From: JBMDXK01 sp048594375
GTDB taxonomy: Bacteria; Pseudomonadota; Alphaproteobacteria; Rhizobiales; Methylopilaceae
DNA length: 53,325 bases
Direction of reading: 5' to 3'
NCBI GenBank assembly: GCA_048594375.1
Contig: JBMDXK010000022.1
Span: 1 to 53,325 of the forward strand
Shown here piece after piece: positions 36,997 through 44,178 of the stretch. Made by a program: the position numbers and the translations under genes. Below the pieces are notes generated by a model, which ran no database searches, was not told the DNA's origin, and saw nothing but the letters and a program-made list of their open reading frames with translations. Numbering within the stretch: position 1 is the stretch's first letter; each line of letters opens with the position of its first letter.

Positions 36997-38388
36997 ATGG
37001 TTTCCTCCCGTTTGCTGCGCGGCATATCTGTTATTGCCTGTGTGTTCATGCTGGCAGCCTGTCAGAATGAAAAAGGAGGCGGTTCCACCCGTCATTTAGC
37101 CCCCATTCCGGCAAAAACACTGGCGCTCATGGAAGAAAAAGGCACCAAGCCTTCCGAACCGATGGTTGTGCGCATATTCAAAAAAGAAGAAAAACTGGAA
37201 GTCTGGAAACGCCGCACCGCAGATCAGAAATATGTGTTGCTCAAAACCTATCCCATTTGCGCATGGTCAGGTCAGCTTGGCCCCAAGCAGCGGGAAGGTG
37301 ACCGGCAGGCACCGGAAGGGTTCTACACCATTACTCCGGGTCTCATGAATCCCAATTCCAGCTACCATCTGGCGTTCAACCTCGGCTACCCTAACGCCTT
37401 TGATCGCGCACATGGACGCACCGGCAGCCATCTCATGGTGCATGGCGCCTGTACTTCCCGTGGGTGCTATGCCATGGAAGATGAACAGATCTCTGAAATT
37501 TATGCTATGGGGCGCGAATCATTCCGCGGCGGCCAGCGCAATTTCCAAGTTCAAGCCTATCCGTTCCGCATGACACCGCAGAACATGGCCAAATACCGCA
37601 ACAACGAGCATATGCCGTTTTGGAAAAATCTGAAGCAGGGTTATGACAGTTTCGAGCTAACACGCGCCGAGCCGGTTGTAGGTGTATGCAATCGCAAATA
37701 TGTGTTTAATGCCACAAGTGCGGATGGTTCACCGCTGAGCGCTTCCGCGCCATGCCCTGAACTGAAAACCGATCCCGCGTTTGCGTCTGCGCTTGCGGCT
37801 AAGCAAAAGCAGGATGAGGCAGAAATTCAGACCTTGGTTGCGCAAGGCGTAGCACCGGTGACTGATATTACCGAACAGGAACGCAAAACCCTTGTGGCGC
37901 AGCGCCGTAATAATCGCGGTGTTGATCCTGCCGCTTCCGAGCCAGTGCAAGTGGCCAGCGCCACAACACCGGCGCGTCAGGTTGCGCGTGCGGCAGAAGC
38001 TGCGGCGCCAGTGACCACTGCAAGCTTGCCTGCAGCTCCCATCAGCCGCCCCGGTTCTGCCACCCAGACCGCGCCAGCAGGGGGTACATTTGGTTGGCTG
38101 CGGGGTATTTCTGCACCAAAAGCCGAGGCAGCGGTTTCAGTATCCCAAGAACCAGCAGAAGCATCGCCAAAACCATCTCTAACCGCAGCAGCGCCCCATT
38201 CTGTGCCATTGCCCGTGCCTAACCCAATACAGGGAACCTATGTTGCCCCGCGTATATCCGCCGTTTCTCCTGCCGCCACATCTGTAACAGAAGGAGAACC
38301 TACGGTGTCTTCGACTTTACAAGCGCAGCCGGATGAACCGCAGCCGCGCCGCTCACCCATCTCAACGGTATTTTCTGTATTCCAGTAA
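36997..38388 (+). CDS. Lipoprotein L,D-transpeptidase (YkuD-fold, YafK-like)
   Basis: The N-terminus is a lipoprotein signal (GISVIACVFMLAAC with lipobox LAAC, Cys22). The catalytic domain about 55-230 has the transpeptidase active site HGACTSRGCYAM with its nucleophilic Cys, preceded by GPKQREGDRQAPEGFYTIT and HLMVHG. These enzymes cross-link peptidoglycan or attach outer-membrane proteins to it; this YafK-like branch may alternatively act as a hydrolase. The last 200 residues are Ala/Pro/Ser-rich and disordered, probably a periplasmic tether. ATG at 36997 has GGA 10 bases upstream; a TTG at 36991 is possible. A perfect terminator follows the stop, so the transcript ends here. Confidence 0.88.
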   Translation: MVSSRLLRGISVIACVFMLAACQNEKGGGSTRHLAPIPAKTLALMEEKGTKPSEPMVVRIFKKEEKLEVWKRRTADQKYVLLKTYPICAWSGQLGPKQREGDRQAPEGFYTITPGLMNPNSSYHLAFNLGYPNAFDRAHGRTGSHLMVHGACTSRGCYAMEDEQISEIYAMGRESFRGGQRNFQVQAYPFRMTPQNMAKYRNNEHMPFWKNLKQGYDSFELTRAEPVVGVCNRKYVFNATSADGSPLSASAPCPELKTDPAFASALAAKQKQDEAEIQTLVAQGVAPVTDITEQERKTLVAQRRNNRGVDPAASEPVQVASATTPARQVARAAEAAAPVTTASLPAAPISRPGSATQTAPAGGTFGWLRGISAPKAEAAVSVSQEPAEASPKPSLTAAAPHSVPLPVPNPIQGTYVAPRISAVSPAATSVTEGEPTVSSTLQAQPDEPQPRRSPISTVFSVFQ

Positions 38389-38391
38389 AAC

Positions 38392-38418
38392 AAAAACCCG
38401 CCAAATGGCGGGTTTTTT
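38392..38418 (+). terminator. Strong Rho-independent terminator after the L,D-transpeptidase
   Basis: AAAAACCCGCC pairs with GGCGGGTTTTTT around a 4-base loop (38392-38418), ending in six T. It begins 4 bases after the stop codon. Confidence 0.85.
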
Positions 38419-39041
38419 ATCATGGCTGTCCGGTTTGGATTTCACAGTGTAAGTTCCTGTGATCTGAGACTGATCTGATGCCTTAAAGTTCCTCCAATTT
38501 AGATAGAATTCGTCCCGATACTCTGGAGACGGATAATGAAGCGTTCATGATTTACACAAGCATAGATCATAGCGTTGCTGCAGAAGCAGAAAGCTGGATC
38601 GGTCGAGTATTTGCTACAAAAGCATACGCTTGGATGATGCCCATCTGAGAGAATCCATAAAGAAATGGCAGCTTTAGGAATGAGTGCTTGAACAAGAGCT
38701 TGATCTCAACTCTCAGCAAGGCGCATCATCACATTACCCAATCAAAGGAGGACTACAGCCAAAACAGATCGCATTCATCATCGGAAAACCTGACGCCCAG
38801 AGAAAATCCAACAAAGATCATGCTGGAAAAGCAAGCTGCATAAAGCAAAAAATAAAACCGCAAACTTTCCAACACTATAGAGGGAATATTGGTCTCAAAT
38901 CAGTTGGTTTAAAACAGGTTTGGCTATCAATAGTGTATTTGATGCAGATGATGGATAGAGGCGCAAAAAAGATAACGAAAGCGCGCAATTACCTGAGCAC
39001 ACTTTTACCGCATCATAGCAAACGATTTTTATAGCTCAGAT
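38419..39041. other. Accessory gap with no recognised gene
   Basis: 623 bases between the terminator and the small minus-strand gene. A GTG-initiated frame at 38684-39034 (116 residues, Lys/Gln-rich, GGLQPKQIAFIIGKPDAQR...) has AGGA nearby but no match I recognise, and codon pattern unlike the neighbouring genes. Another open segment at 38509-38648 (…MIYTSIDHSVAAEAE…) has no clear start. The mix of short broken frames suggests decayed DNA or a mobile-element scar; I cannot identify an element or terminal repeats. Confidence 0.35.
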
Positions 39042-39329
39042 TTAGGTAAGGCCACTTTTAACCATACCCATAATCATTTTACGACGTTGTTCTTGTTTAT
39101 TTGAGTCTTCAAGAATTTCTTTAAATCGATTGTTTGCTTGCCCTGTTAAAGTCGCTGCAATATTAAATACTGACATCCCAAATGCTTCTTCCAGATTCTT
39201 CGCATCATTCGGATTGGTCGGATTTAATTTTTGCTCACCCTCTGCAATACTACCGGGCGGTGGCTTTGTCGTATCTGTTGGTGGAAGAACCGGAAGTTCG
39301 TTGCCTGGCTTGTCTATACCGCCTGCCAT
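39042..39329 (-). CDS. Small protein resembling T3SS needle/inner-rod subunits (tentative)
   Basis: 95 residues. The N-terminal third is Pro/Gly/Thr-rich (KPGNELPVLPPTDTTKPPPGS). The remainder is two amphipathic helices broken by NPTNPNDAKNLEEAFGMSVF and then ATLTGQANNRFKEILEDSNK. A helix-(N/D-P)-helix hairpin with a C-terminal stretch of this length and spacing is what needle (SctF) and rod (SctI) subunits look like, and needle and rod families share an NPxDPxxLLxxQ turn; the match is partial. Divergent from a secretin-like gene 150 bases away, which makes the idea more attractive. Without a search it remains a hypothesis; it could equally be a hypothetical protein of another class. The 3' end lies close to the decayed gap. 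Confidence 0.4.
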   Translation of the reverse strand: MAGGIDKPGNELPVLPPTDTTKPPPGSIAEGEQKLNPTNPNDAKNLEEAFGMSVFNIAATLTGQANNRFKEILEDSNKQEQRRKMIMGMVKSGLT

Positions 39330-39481
39330 TGTTTTTTCACCTTCAACACGGTTAACACTATATCAATGACACATTATATATTATGAATACGAGAGTTGTC
39401 AAAAAAAACGCAGGTTACTTATTATTAATGCCTGATATGGTTTACAGTAGCTCATTATTACAGCAATCAGGGTGGAAAATT

Positions 39482-40087
39482 GTGCCTTTTTCCCGAAGCA
39501 TTTCTTATATTTTTGCCTCGTGCCTGATAGCTTTATCAAGCGCACAAGCTCTTTCGCCTTTGGTTGCTGGTGCGCCCGTAGGGTGTCCAAATGTGCGCTA
39601 TATTGTGATAAATCAACAGATTGGGACGGCATTAAGCGATATGAGTCATGCGTGCGGTTTTACAGCGATGGTAGGCGAAGGTCTTAACCAGCAGGCACGC
39701 GCAGGAGAATATGCCGGAGACCTGAACGCTCTTTTACTCGATTTGAACAAACAGCAGCCGCTGCATTGGGGCAGAATAAACAACACACTGTATGCTGATG
39801 ATGCAGCGCGTTCTGGTAGCGCGAACATTGATTTGAAAGCCATGAGTCGCTCTGCCTTTGAGCAACTTCTCACCAACAACCGTATTACTGTAAACGCAGC
39901 GCAGGTCACACATGATGCCGGCACCAACATCTACCGTATCGCAGGGCCTGTCAGCTTTGTCACCGATCTGGAACAAACGCTTTCAAGTATTCGTTCTCGC
40001 GCTGTTGTCAGTACAGATACGCCTGTAGCAACCTTCCAGAATATTCGTGTCATTAAATTCGGTGTTATATCCAACGCAGCAAATTAA
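39482..40087 (+). CDS. Orphan T3SS/T2SS-secretin N0-N1 domain protein, barrel absent
   Basis: After a signal peptide (MPFSRSISYIFASCLIALSSAQA) the protein reads as two small alpha/beta domains. The first, RYIVINQQIGTALSDMSHACGFTAMVGEGLNQQARAGEYAGDLNALLLDLNKQQPLHWGRINNTLYADD, follows the N0 domain of type III secretins (L-x-x-A-L...VDEGV-x-x-x-V-x-G...FLDxLxRxxxLxWYxxxxxLYV); the second, MSRSAFEQLLTNNRITVNAAQVTHDAGTNIYRIAGPVSFVTDLEQTLSSI, follows N1 with its xVxGPxxFVxxVExxL ending. The chain stops there, with no N2 or outer-membrane barrel, and ffh follows. I place the start at the GTG at 39482: AGGGTGG is 8 bases upstream and it yields a clean signal peptide, whereas the ATG at 39383 has no ribosome binding site and adds a poor leader. 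Confidence 0.6.
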   Translation: MPFSRSISYIFASCLIALSSAQALSPLVAGAPVGCPNVRYIVINQQIGTALSDMSHACGFTAMVGEGLNQQARAGEYAGDLNALLLDLNKQQPLHWGRINNTLYADDAARSGSANIDLKAMSRSAFEQLLTNNRITVNAAQVTHDAGTNIYRIAGPVSFVTDLEQTLSSIRSRAVVSTDTPVATFQNIRVIKFGVISNAAN

Positions 40088-40204
40088 ATTCGCCCCCGTC
40101 ACTCCTGCGGCATGGGGACAATTTTGTTGACTTTCCCAAGCGCATTGCCTAGAGAGAATAATGAAGTTTGAGCCACCAACCAGTCCGATGTGATTGGAGG
40201 TCCC

Positions 40205-40233
40205 CGTCCGACAGCGCGATGCGCCCTCGGACG
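40205..40233 (+). promoter_or_regulatory. Two-tier stem-loop upstream of ffh
   Basis: CGTCCGA (40205-40211) pairs with TCGGACG (40227-40233), and inside it GCGC (40214-40217) pairs with GCGC (40221-40224) around a GAT loop. It lies 37 bases before the ffh start and 118 after the secretin-like stop, so it could be a cis-regulatory leader or a terminator for the upstream gene (only four T follow). Confidence 0.4.
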
Positions 40234-40269
40234 CGTTTTGTGTTGCTTGAATAAATAAAAGGATGTGGC

Positions 40270-41805
40270 ATGTTTGAAGGTCTGAGCGGACGTCTGGGAG
40301 CGGTGTTTGATAAGCTGCGTGGCCGCGCAACCTTGTCTGAAGCCGATGTGGCCGAAGCCACACGCGAAATTCGCCGCGCCTTGCTGGAAGCCGATGTGGC
40401 GCTTGATGTCGTGCGCTCTTTCAGCGAACGCCTTAAAGAACGCGCTGTTGGTGTGGAAGTCGTCAAATCCGTAACCCCCGGCCAGATGGTCATCAAGATC
40501 GTCCATGACGAGCTGGTGCAGATGCTGGGTTCGGAAGCGGAAGAAATCAATTTGCTGGCTGCCCCCCCCGTCATGATTTTGATGGTGGGTTTGCAAGGCT
40601 CCGGTAAAACCACTACCACGGCGAAACTGGCCAAGCGCCTCACCGAACGCGACAAGAAGCGCGTTCTGTTGGCATCTTTAGATACACGCCGTCCGGCGGC
40701 CATGGAGCAGTTGGCACAGCTCGGCCAGCAGATCAATGTCACCACGTTGCCCATCGTTGCGGGGCAAAGCGCTATTCAAATCACGCGCCGCGCTCAGGAG
40801 GCTGCAAAGCTTGGTTCTTATGACGTGGTTGTACTGGATACCGCAGGCCGTACAACGCTTGATAATGCCCTCATGGATGAAGTGGCAGAAATCAAAAAGC
40901 TGGCCAACCCCCATGAAATTATTCTTGTGGCTGATAGCCTCACGGGTCAGGATGCTGTTAATACGGCTCACGCGTTTGATGCTTCTCTTGGCATTACTGG
41001 CATTGCACTCACACGTATGGACGGCGATGGCCGCGGGGGTGCCGCTCTTTCCATGCGCGCCGTTACCGGCAAACCCATCAAACTTATCGGCACCGGCGAA
41101 AAAGTGGATGGGCTTGACGCGTTTGATCCACAGCGTATTGCCAACCGTATCCTCGGCATGGGTGATGTGGTGGCCTTGGTGGAAAAAGCCGCCGCTACCA
41201 TTGATGCGGAAAAAGCGGCTATCACTGCCGAGCGTATGCGCAAAGGCCAGTTTGATCTGAACGATCTGCGCGATCAACTCAACCAGATGCAAACCATGGG
41301 TGGTCTGGGAAACATTATGGCCTTGCTTCCGGGTATGGCGGGCATGAAAGACAAACTGAGCGCCGCAGGTATGGACGATAAAGTGGTGTCCCGTCAGGTG
41401 GCCATTATCGATTCCATGACCCCGTTCGAGCGGCGCAATCCCGATGTTCTCAAAGCTTCCCGCAAGCGCCGCATTGCAGCCGGTTCGGGCAGCAAGCCGG
41501 AAGACATCAACAAGCTTCTCAAAATGCACCGCCAGATGGCGGATGTCATGAAGATGATGGGCAACAAAAAAGGTGGCCTTGGGGGGCTGGCAAAAATGTT
41601 CGGCCTTGGCAATGCAGGAATGCCGCCAATGCCCTCGCCTGATATGCTCAAAGATTTGCCTCCAGGTGGCGGTATTCCGCCATTCCCCGGTGGCGGCGCG
41701 CTTCCTCCAGGTTTCCCCGGCTCCGGCCTTGGTGGATTTCCGGGGCTAGGCTCCAAGCTTCCCGGCATGGGTGGCTTGCCCGGTTTTGGCCGAAAAAAGA
41801 AATAG
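40270..41805 (+). CDS. ffh: Signal recognition particle protein Ffh
   Basis: Binds signal sequences and the 4.5S RNA and delivers ribosomes to the FtsY receptor for cotranslational membrane insertion. N domain (about 1-90), G domain with GLQGSGKTTTTAKLAKRL, DTRRPAAMEQL, VVLDTAGRTTLDNALMDE and the TRMDGDGRGGAALSMRAVTGKPIK loop, then the M domain with FDLNDLRDQLNQMQTMGGLGNIMALLPGM and the SRP RNA-binding DSMTPFERRNPDVLKASRKRRIAAGSG. The last 80 residues are an unusually long Gly/Pro/Met-rich tail (511 residues in all). AAGGATG 6 bases before ATG at 40270. First gene of an ffh-rpsP-rimM-trmD-rplS group. Confidence 0.97.
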   Translation: MFEGLSGRLGAVFDKLRGRATLSEADVAEATREIRRALLEADVALDVVRSFSERLKERAVGVEVVKSVTPGQMVIKIVHDELVQMLGSEAEEINLLAAPPVMILMVGLQGSGKTTTTAKLAKRLTERDKKRVLLASLDTRRPAAMEQLAQLGQQINVTTLPIVAGQSAIQITRRAQEAAKLGSYDVVVLDTAGRTTLDNALMDEVAEIKKLANPHEIILVADSLTGQDAVNTAHAFDASLGITGIALTRMDGDGRGGAALSMRAVTGKPIKLIGTGEKVDGLDAFDPQRIANRILGMGDVVALVEKAAATIDAEKAAITAERMRKGQFDLNDLRDQLNQMQTMGGLGNIMALLPGMAGMKDKLSAAGMDDKVVSRQVAIIDSMTPFERRNPDVLKASRKRRIAAGSGSKPEDINKLLKMHRQMADVMKMMGNKKGGLGGLAKMFGLGNAGMPPMPSPDMLKDLPPGGGIPPFPGGGALPPGFPGSGLGGFPGLGSKLPGMGGLPGFGRKKK

Positions 41806-41857
41806 CTTTCGACCCGAATCTCAAACCAACACATCGCAACTGTTAAGGAAATAACCG

Positions 41858-42220
41858 ATGTCTCTTAAACTCCGTCTGGCCCGTGGTGGCTCAAAAAAAC
41901 GCCCATTTTACCGTATTGTTGTGGCAGATGCCCGCGCGCCACGCGATGGCCGCTTCATCGATAAAGTAGGTTCCTACAATCCGCTGCTTGCTGACGATCA
42001 GGAGCGCGTTGTTCTGGATACTGAAAAAGCAAAAGCATGGCTGGCAAAAGGCGCACAGCCCACCGACCGCGTTGCACGTTTTCTGGACAAAGCAGGTCTT
42101 TTGAAGCGCCCTGCCCGTAACAATCCGAACAAAGGCAAACCCGGCCAGAAAGCACAGGAACGCGCGAAAGAAGCCGCTGCTGCCGCTGAAGAAGCAGCTG
42201 CCGCCGCCGCTGAAGCGTAA
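41858..42220 (+). CDS. rpsP: 30S ribosomal protein S16
   Basis: MSLKLRLARGGSKKRPFYRIVVADARAPRDGRFIDKVGSYNPLL is the canonical S16 N-terminus that packs against 16S rRNA helices 15 and 17. At 120 residues it is longer than the E. coli form by an Ala/Glu/Lys-rich tail (KEAAAAAEEAAAAAAEA), common in alphaproteobacteria. Followed by a stem-loop and rimM. Confidence 0.98.
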   Translation: MSLKLRLARGGSKKRPFYRIVVADARAPRDGRFIDKVGSYNPLLADDQERVVLDTEKAKAWLAKGAQPTDRVARFLDKAGLLKRPARNNPNKGKPGQKAQERAKEAAAAAEEAAAAAAEA

Positions 42221-42229
42221 AACACTCTT

Positions 42230-42256
42230 TTGGCCGGAAGCATCGCTTCCGGCCAA
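42230..42256 (+). terminator. 12-bp perfect hairpin between rpsP and rimM
   Basis: TTGGCCGGAAGC and GCTTCCGGCCAA pair perfectly around a 3-base ATC loop and are followed by GTTTTATGG. It begins 10 bases after the rpsP stop and ends 20 bases before the rimM start. The short T run suggests partial termination or an mRNA-stabilising element that lets S16 be made in excess over the downstream enzymes. Confidence 0.6.
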
Positions 42257-42276
42257 GTTTTATGGAGCATAACCCC

Positions 42277-42822
42277 ATGTCCAGCCCGCGTATTTGCGTA
42301 GCACAGATTGGCGCCCCTCATGGTGTGCGCGGTGAAATGCGGTTGCAGTCCTTCACGCAGGATCCCGTTGATTTTGCAAGTTACGGCACCTTGCAACTGG
42401 ACAATCCGGAAAAAAAACTGGAGCTGCAAAGCGCGCGTCCGCAAAAAGAAATGTTTCTTGTTAAATTCAAAGGCATTGATGATCGTGATGCGGCGGCTCT
42501 TCTCACCAACCAGAAGCTCTATGTCTGTCGTGACCAGCTCCCATTGCTGGAGGAACAAGACGATGACACTTTTTATCACATTGACCTTATCGGCTTAAAT
42601 ATCCGCTATGACGGCGCTATTATTGGCCGTGTGGTGGCTGTACCGGATTTTGGTGCCGGTGACTTGTTGGAAATGCGTATTGAAGGCCAACCTCAAACCA
42701 CCTATCTGCCGTTTTTGAAAGTCTTTGTGCCAATGATTGATATTGCCAAGGGCGAACTGACCATTACCCCCCCTGAAAATTTCTTTGCCCCTCCGGACGA
42801 AGAACCTTATGCCGGACAATAA
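42277..42822 (+). CDS. rimM: 16S rRNA maturation factor RimM
   Basis: Assists 30S assembly by binding S19. The N-terminal RimM domain starts VAQIGAPHGVRGEMRLQSFTQDP, and the C-terminal PRC-barrel has YHIDLIGLNIRYDGAIIGRVVAVPDFGAGDLLEM and LPFLKVFVPMIDIAKGELTI. About 181 residues from the ATG at 42277, which has GGAG at a good distance; an ATG at 42262 is also in frame. The last codons overlap the trmD start by 14 bases. Confidence 0.96.
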   Translation: MSSPRICVAQIGAPHGVRGEMRLQSFTQDPVDFASYGTLQLDNPEKKLELQSARPQKEMFLVKFKGIDDRDAAALLTNQKLYVCRDQLPLLEEQDDDTFYHIDLIGLNIRYDGAIIGRVVAVPDFGAGDLLEMRIEGQPQTTYLPFLKVFVPMIDIAKGELTITPPENFFAPPDEEPYAGQ

Positions 42823-43558
42823 TATCCGCCCTTGGCGCGCCACGGTTATTACGCTTTATCCTGAAATGTTTCCAGCCAATCTCGGCCTGAGTATGGCGGG
42901 GCGTGCGTTGGAAAAAGGCACATGGGCAATCGATACTGTCAATCCCCGCTCCTTTGGCTTGGGAAAACACCGCAGCGTGGATGATACTCCCTGCGGCGGT
43001 GGTGCGGGCATGGTGTTGCGCCCTGATGTGATGGCGGCTGCTCTTGATGCTGCAGCTGCGCCAACGGATTGCCGTCCGCGTATTTTTCTTACTCCGCGCG
43101 GTAAGCCACTAACCCAGGCGCGGGTGCGGAAACTGGCGGAAGGGGAAGGCGTTATTGTGGTATGTGGTCATTTTGAAGGGCTGGATGAACGGGTTATCAC
43201 CCGCAGAAATCTGGAAGAAATCAGCATTGGCGATTTTATCCTCTCCGGTGGCGAGATGGCTGCAACGCTGTTGCTTGATGCGTGCATCCGGATTTTGCCC
43301 GATGTTATGGGTCATGCCGAATCGGGTATTGAGGAAAGTTTCGAGCGCCCGTTGCTGGAATATCCCCATTATACACGTCCGCAAGAGTGGGAGGGGGAAA
43401 TTGTGCCGCAGGTTTTGCTTTCTGGCGACCATAAAGCCATTGCCAAATGGCGTAAAACAGCGGCTTTAGAGGCAACACGCCAACGCCGCCCGGATCTTTG
43501 GGCAAAATATGTCACAACATGCGTTCTCCCCATCGACAAGCCTTCAAAAATCGAGTAA
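42809..43558 (+). CDS. trmD: tRNA (guanine-37-N1) methyltransferase
   Basis: SPOUT-class enzyme that methylates G37 next to the anticodon and prevents frameshifting. Visible are VITLYPEMFPANLGLSMAGRALEKG, DDTPCGGGAGMVLRPDVM, the knot VVCGHFEGLDERV and DFILSGGEMAATLLLDACIRILPDVMGH. About 249 residues. I take the ATG at 42809, overlapping the end of rimM, over 42785 because the conserved region begins soon after it. Confidence 0.96.
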   Translation: MPDNNIRPWRATVITLYPEMFPANLGLSMAGRALEKGTWAIDTVNPRSFGLGKHRSVDDTPCGGGAGMVLRPDVMAAALDAAAAPTDCRPRIFLTPRGKPLTQARVRKLAEGEGVIVVCGHFEGLDERVITRRNLEEISIGDFILSGGEMAATLLLDACIRILPDVMGHAESGIEESFERPLLEYPHYTRPQEWEGEIVPQVLLSGDHKAIAKWRKTAALEATRQRRPDLWAKYVTTCVLPIDKPSKIE

Positions 43559-43598
43559 GAGGGCATAACTGAATTTTTGTCTTGCGCAATATGCCCTC
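43559..43598 (+). promoter_or_regulatory. 9-bp perfect inverted repeat in the rplS leader
   Basis: GAGGGCATA (43559-43567) and TATGCCCTC (43590-43598) enclose a 22-base loop, directly after the trmD stop and 51 bases before rplS. Ribosomal protein leaders often carry autoregulatory structures, so this may act on L19 translation; it could also be a terminator with internal re-initiation. Confidence 0.45.
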
Positions 43599-43649
43599 AC
43601 AACGTGGTTATAAATTGTGCAGAGTGCAGCGCCTTGGAGTTAAAAGACG

Positions 43650-44057
43650 ATGAAAAACGCAATTATTGCTGGCATTGAGCAATCCCAGATCGATAAAATG
43701 AATGCAAAACGCATTCTTCCTGAATTTGGTCCTGGTGATACCGTACAAGTCAATGTGCGTATCTCTGAGGGTGAGCGCACCCGTATTCAGGCCTATGAAG
43801 GCGTGTGCATTTCCCGTCAGGGCGGTGGCCTTCAGGAAAGCTTTATTGTGCGTAAAATTTCTTACGGTGAAGGCGTTGAGCGTCAGTTCCCGATCTTTTC
43901 ACCACACGTTGAATCCGTGAAGGTTCTGCGCCGCGGTCGCGTGCGTCGCGCAAAACTTTACTACTTGCGCAATCTGCGTGGTAAAGCTGCGCGTATCGTT
44001 GAGCGTAAAGATGCACGCTCACGCACCAACCCAAACACACAGATTCTTAGCGCATAA
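43650..44057 (+). CDS. rplS: 50S ribosomal protein L19
   Basis: Contains the L19 signature FGPGDTVQVNVRISEGERTRIQAYEGVCISRQGGGLQESFIVRKISYGEGVERQFPIFSPHVESVKVLRRGRVRRAKLYYLRNLRGKAARI, located at the 30S-50S interface. 135 residues, with a C-terminal extension (VERKDARSRTNPNTQ) usual in alphaproteobacteria. GGAG is 10 bases before the start. Last gene of the ffh group; a strong terminator follows. Confidence 0.98.
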   Translation: MKNAIIAGIEQSQIDKMNAKRILPEFGPGDTVQVNVRISEGERTRIQAYEGVCISRQGGGLQESFIVRKISYGEGVERQFPIFSPHVESVKVLRRGRVRRAKLYYLRNLRGKAARIVERKDARSRTNPNTQILSA

Positions 44058-44073
44058 TCGCCTGCACTGTTTC

Positions 44074-44121
44074 AAAACCCCGCTTGTTCTGTGCACCGCA
44101 CAGCATCAAGCGGGGTTTTTT
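44074..44121 (+). terminator. Strong Rho-independent terminator after rplS
   Basis: A 13-bp GC-rich stem (AAAACCCCGCTTG with CAAGCGGGGTTTT) carries a smaller hairpin at its apex (GTGC-ACC-GCAC) and ends in a T run, 16 bases after the rplS stop. Confidence 0.85.
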
Positions 44122-44178
44122 ATATTAAAACAGCTGGCTAACAATGCTCTGAACACAACAGCGCACGGGTTAAAAATT

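Noticed and set aside
38684..39034. A 116-codon GTG-initiated plus-strand frame in the decayed gap
   Set aside because: AGGA is nearby, but the protein is unrecognised, its codon pattern differs from the neighbours and the area shows broken frames. I describe it under the gap instead of calling a gene.
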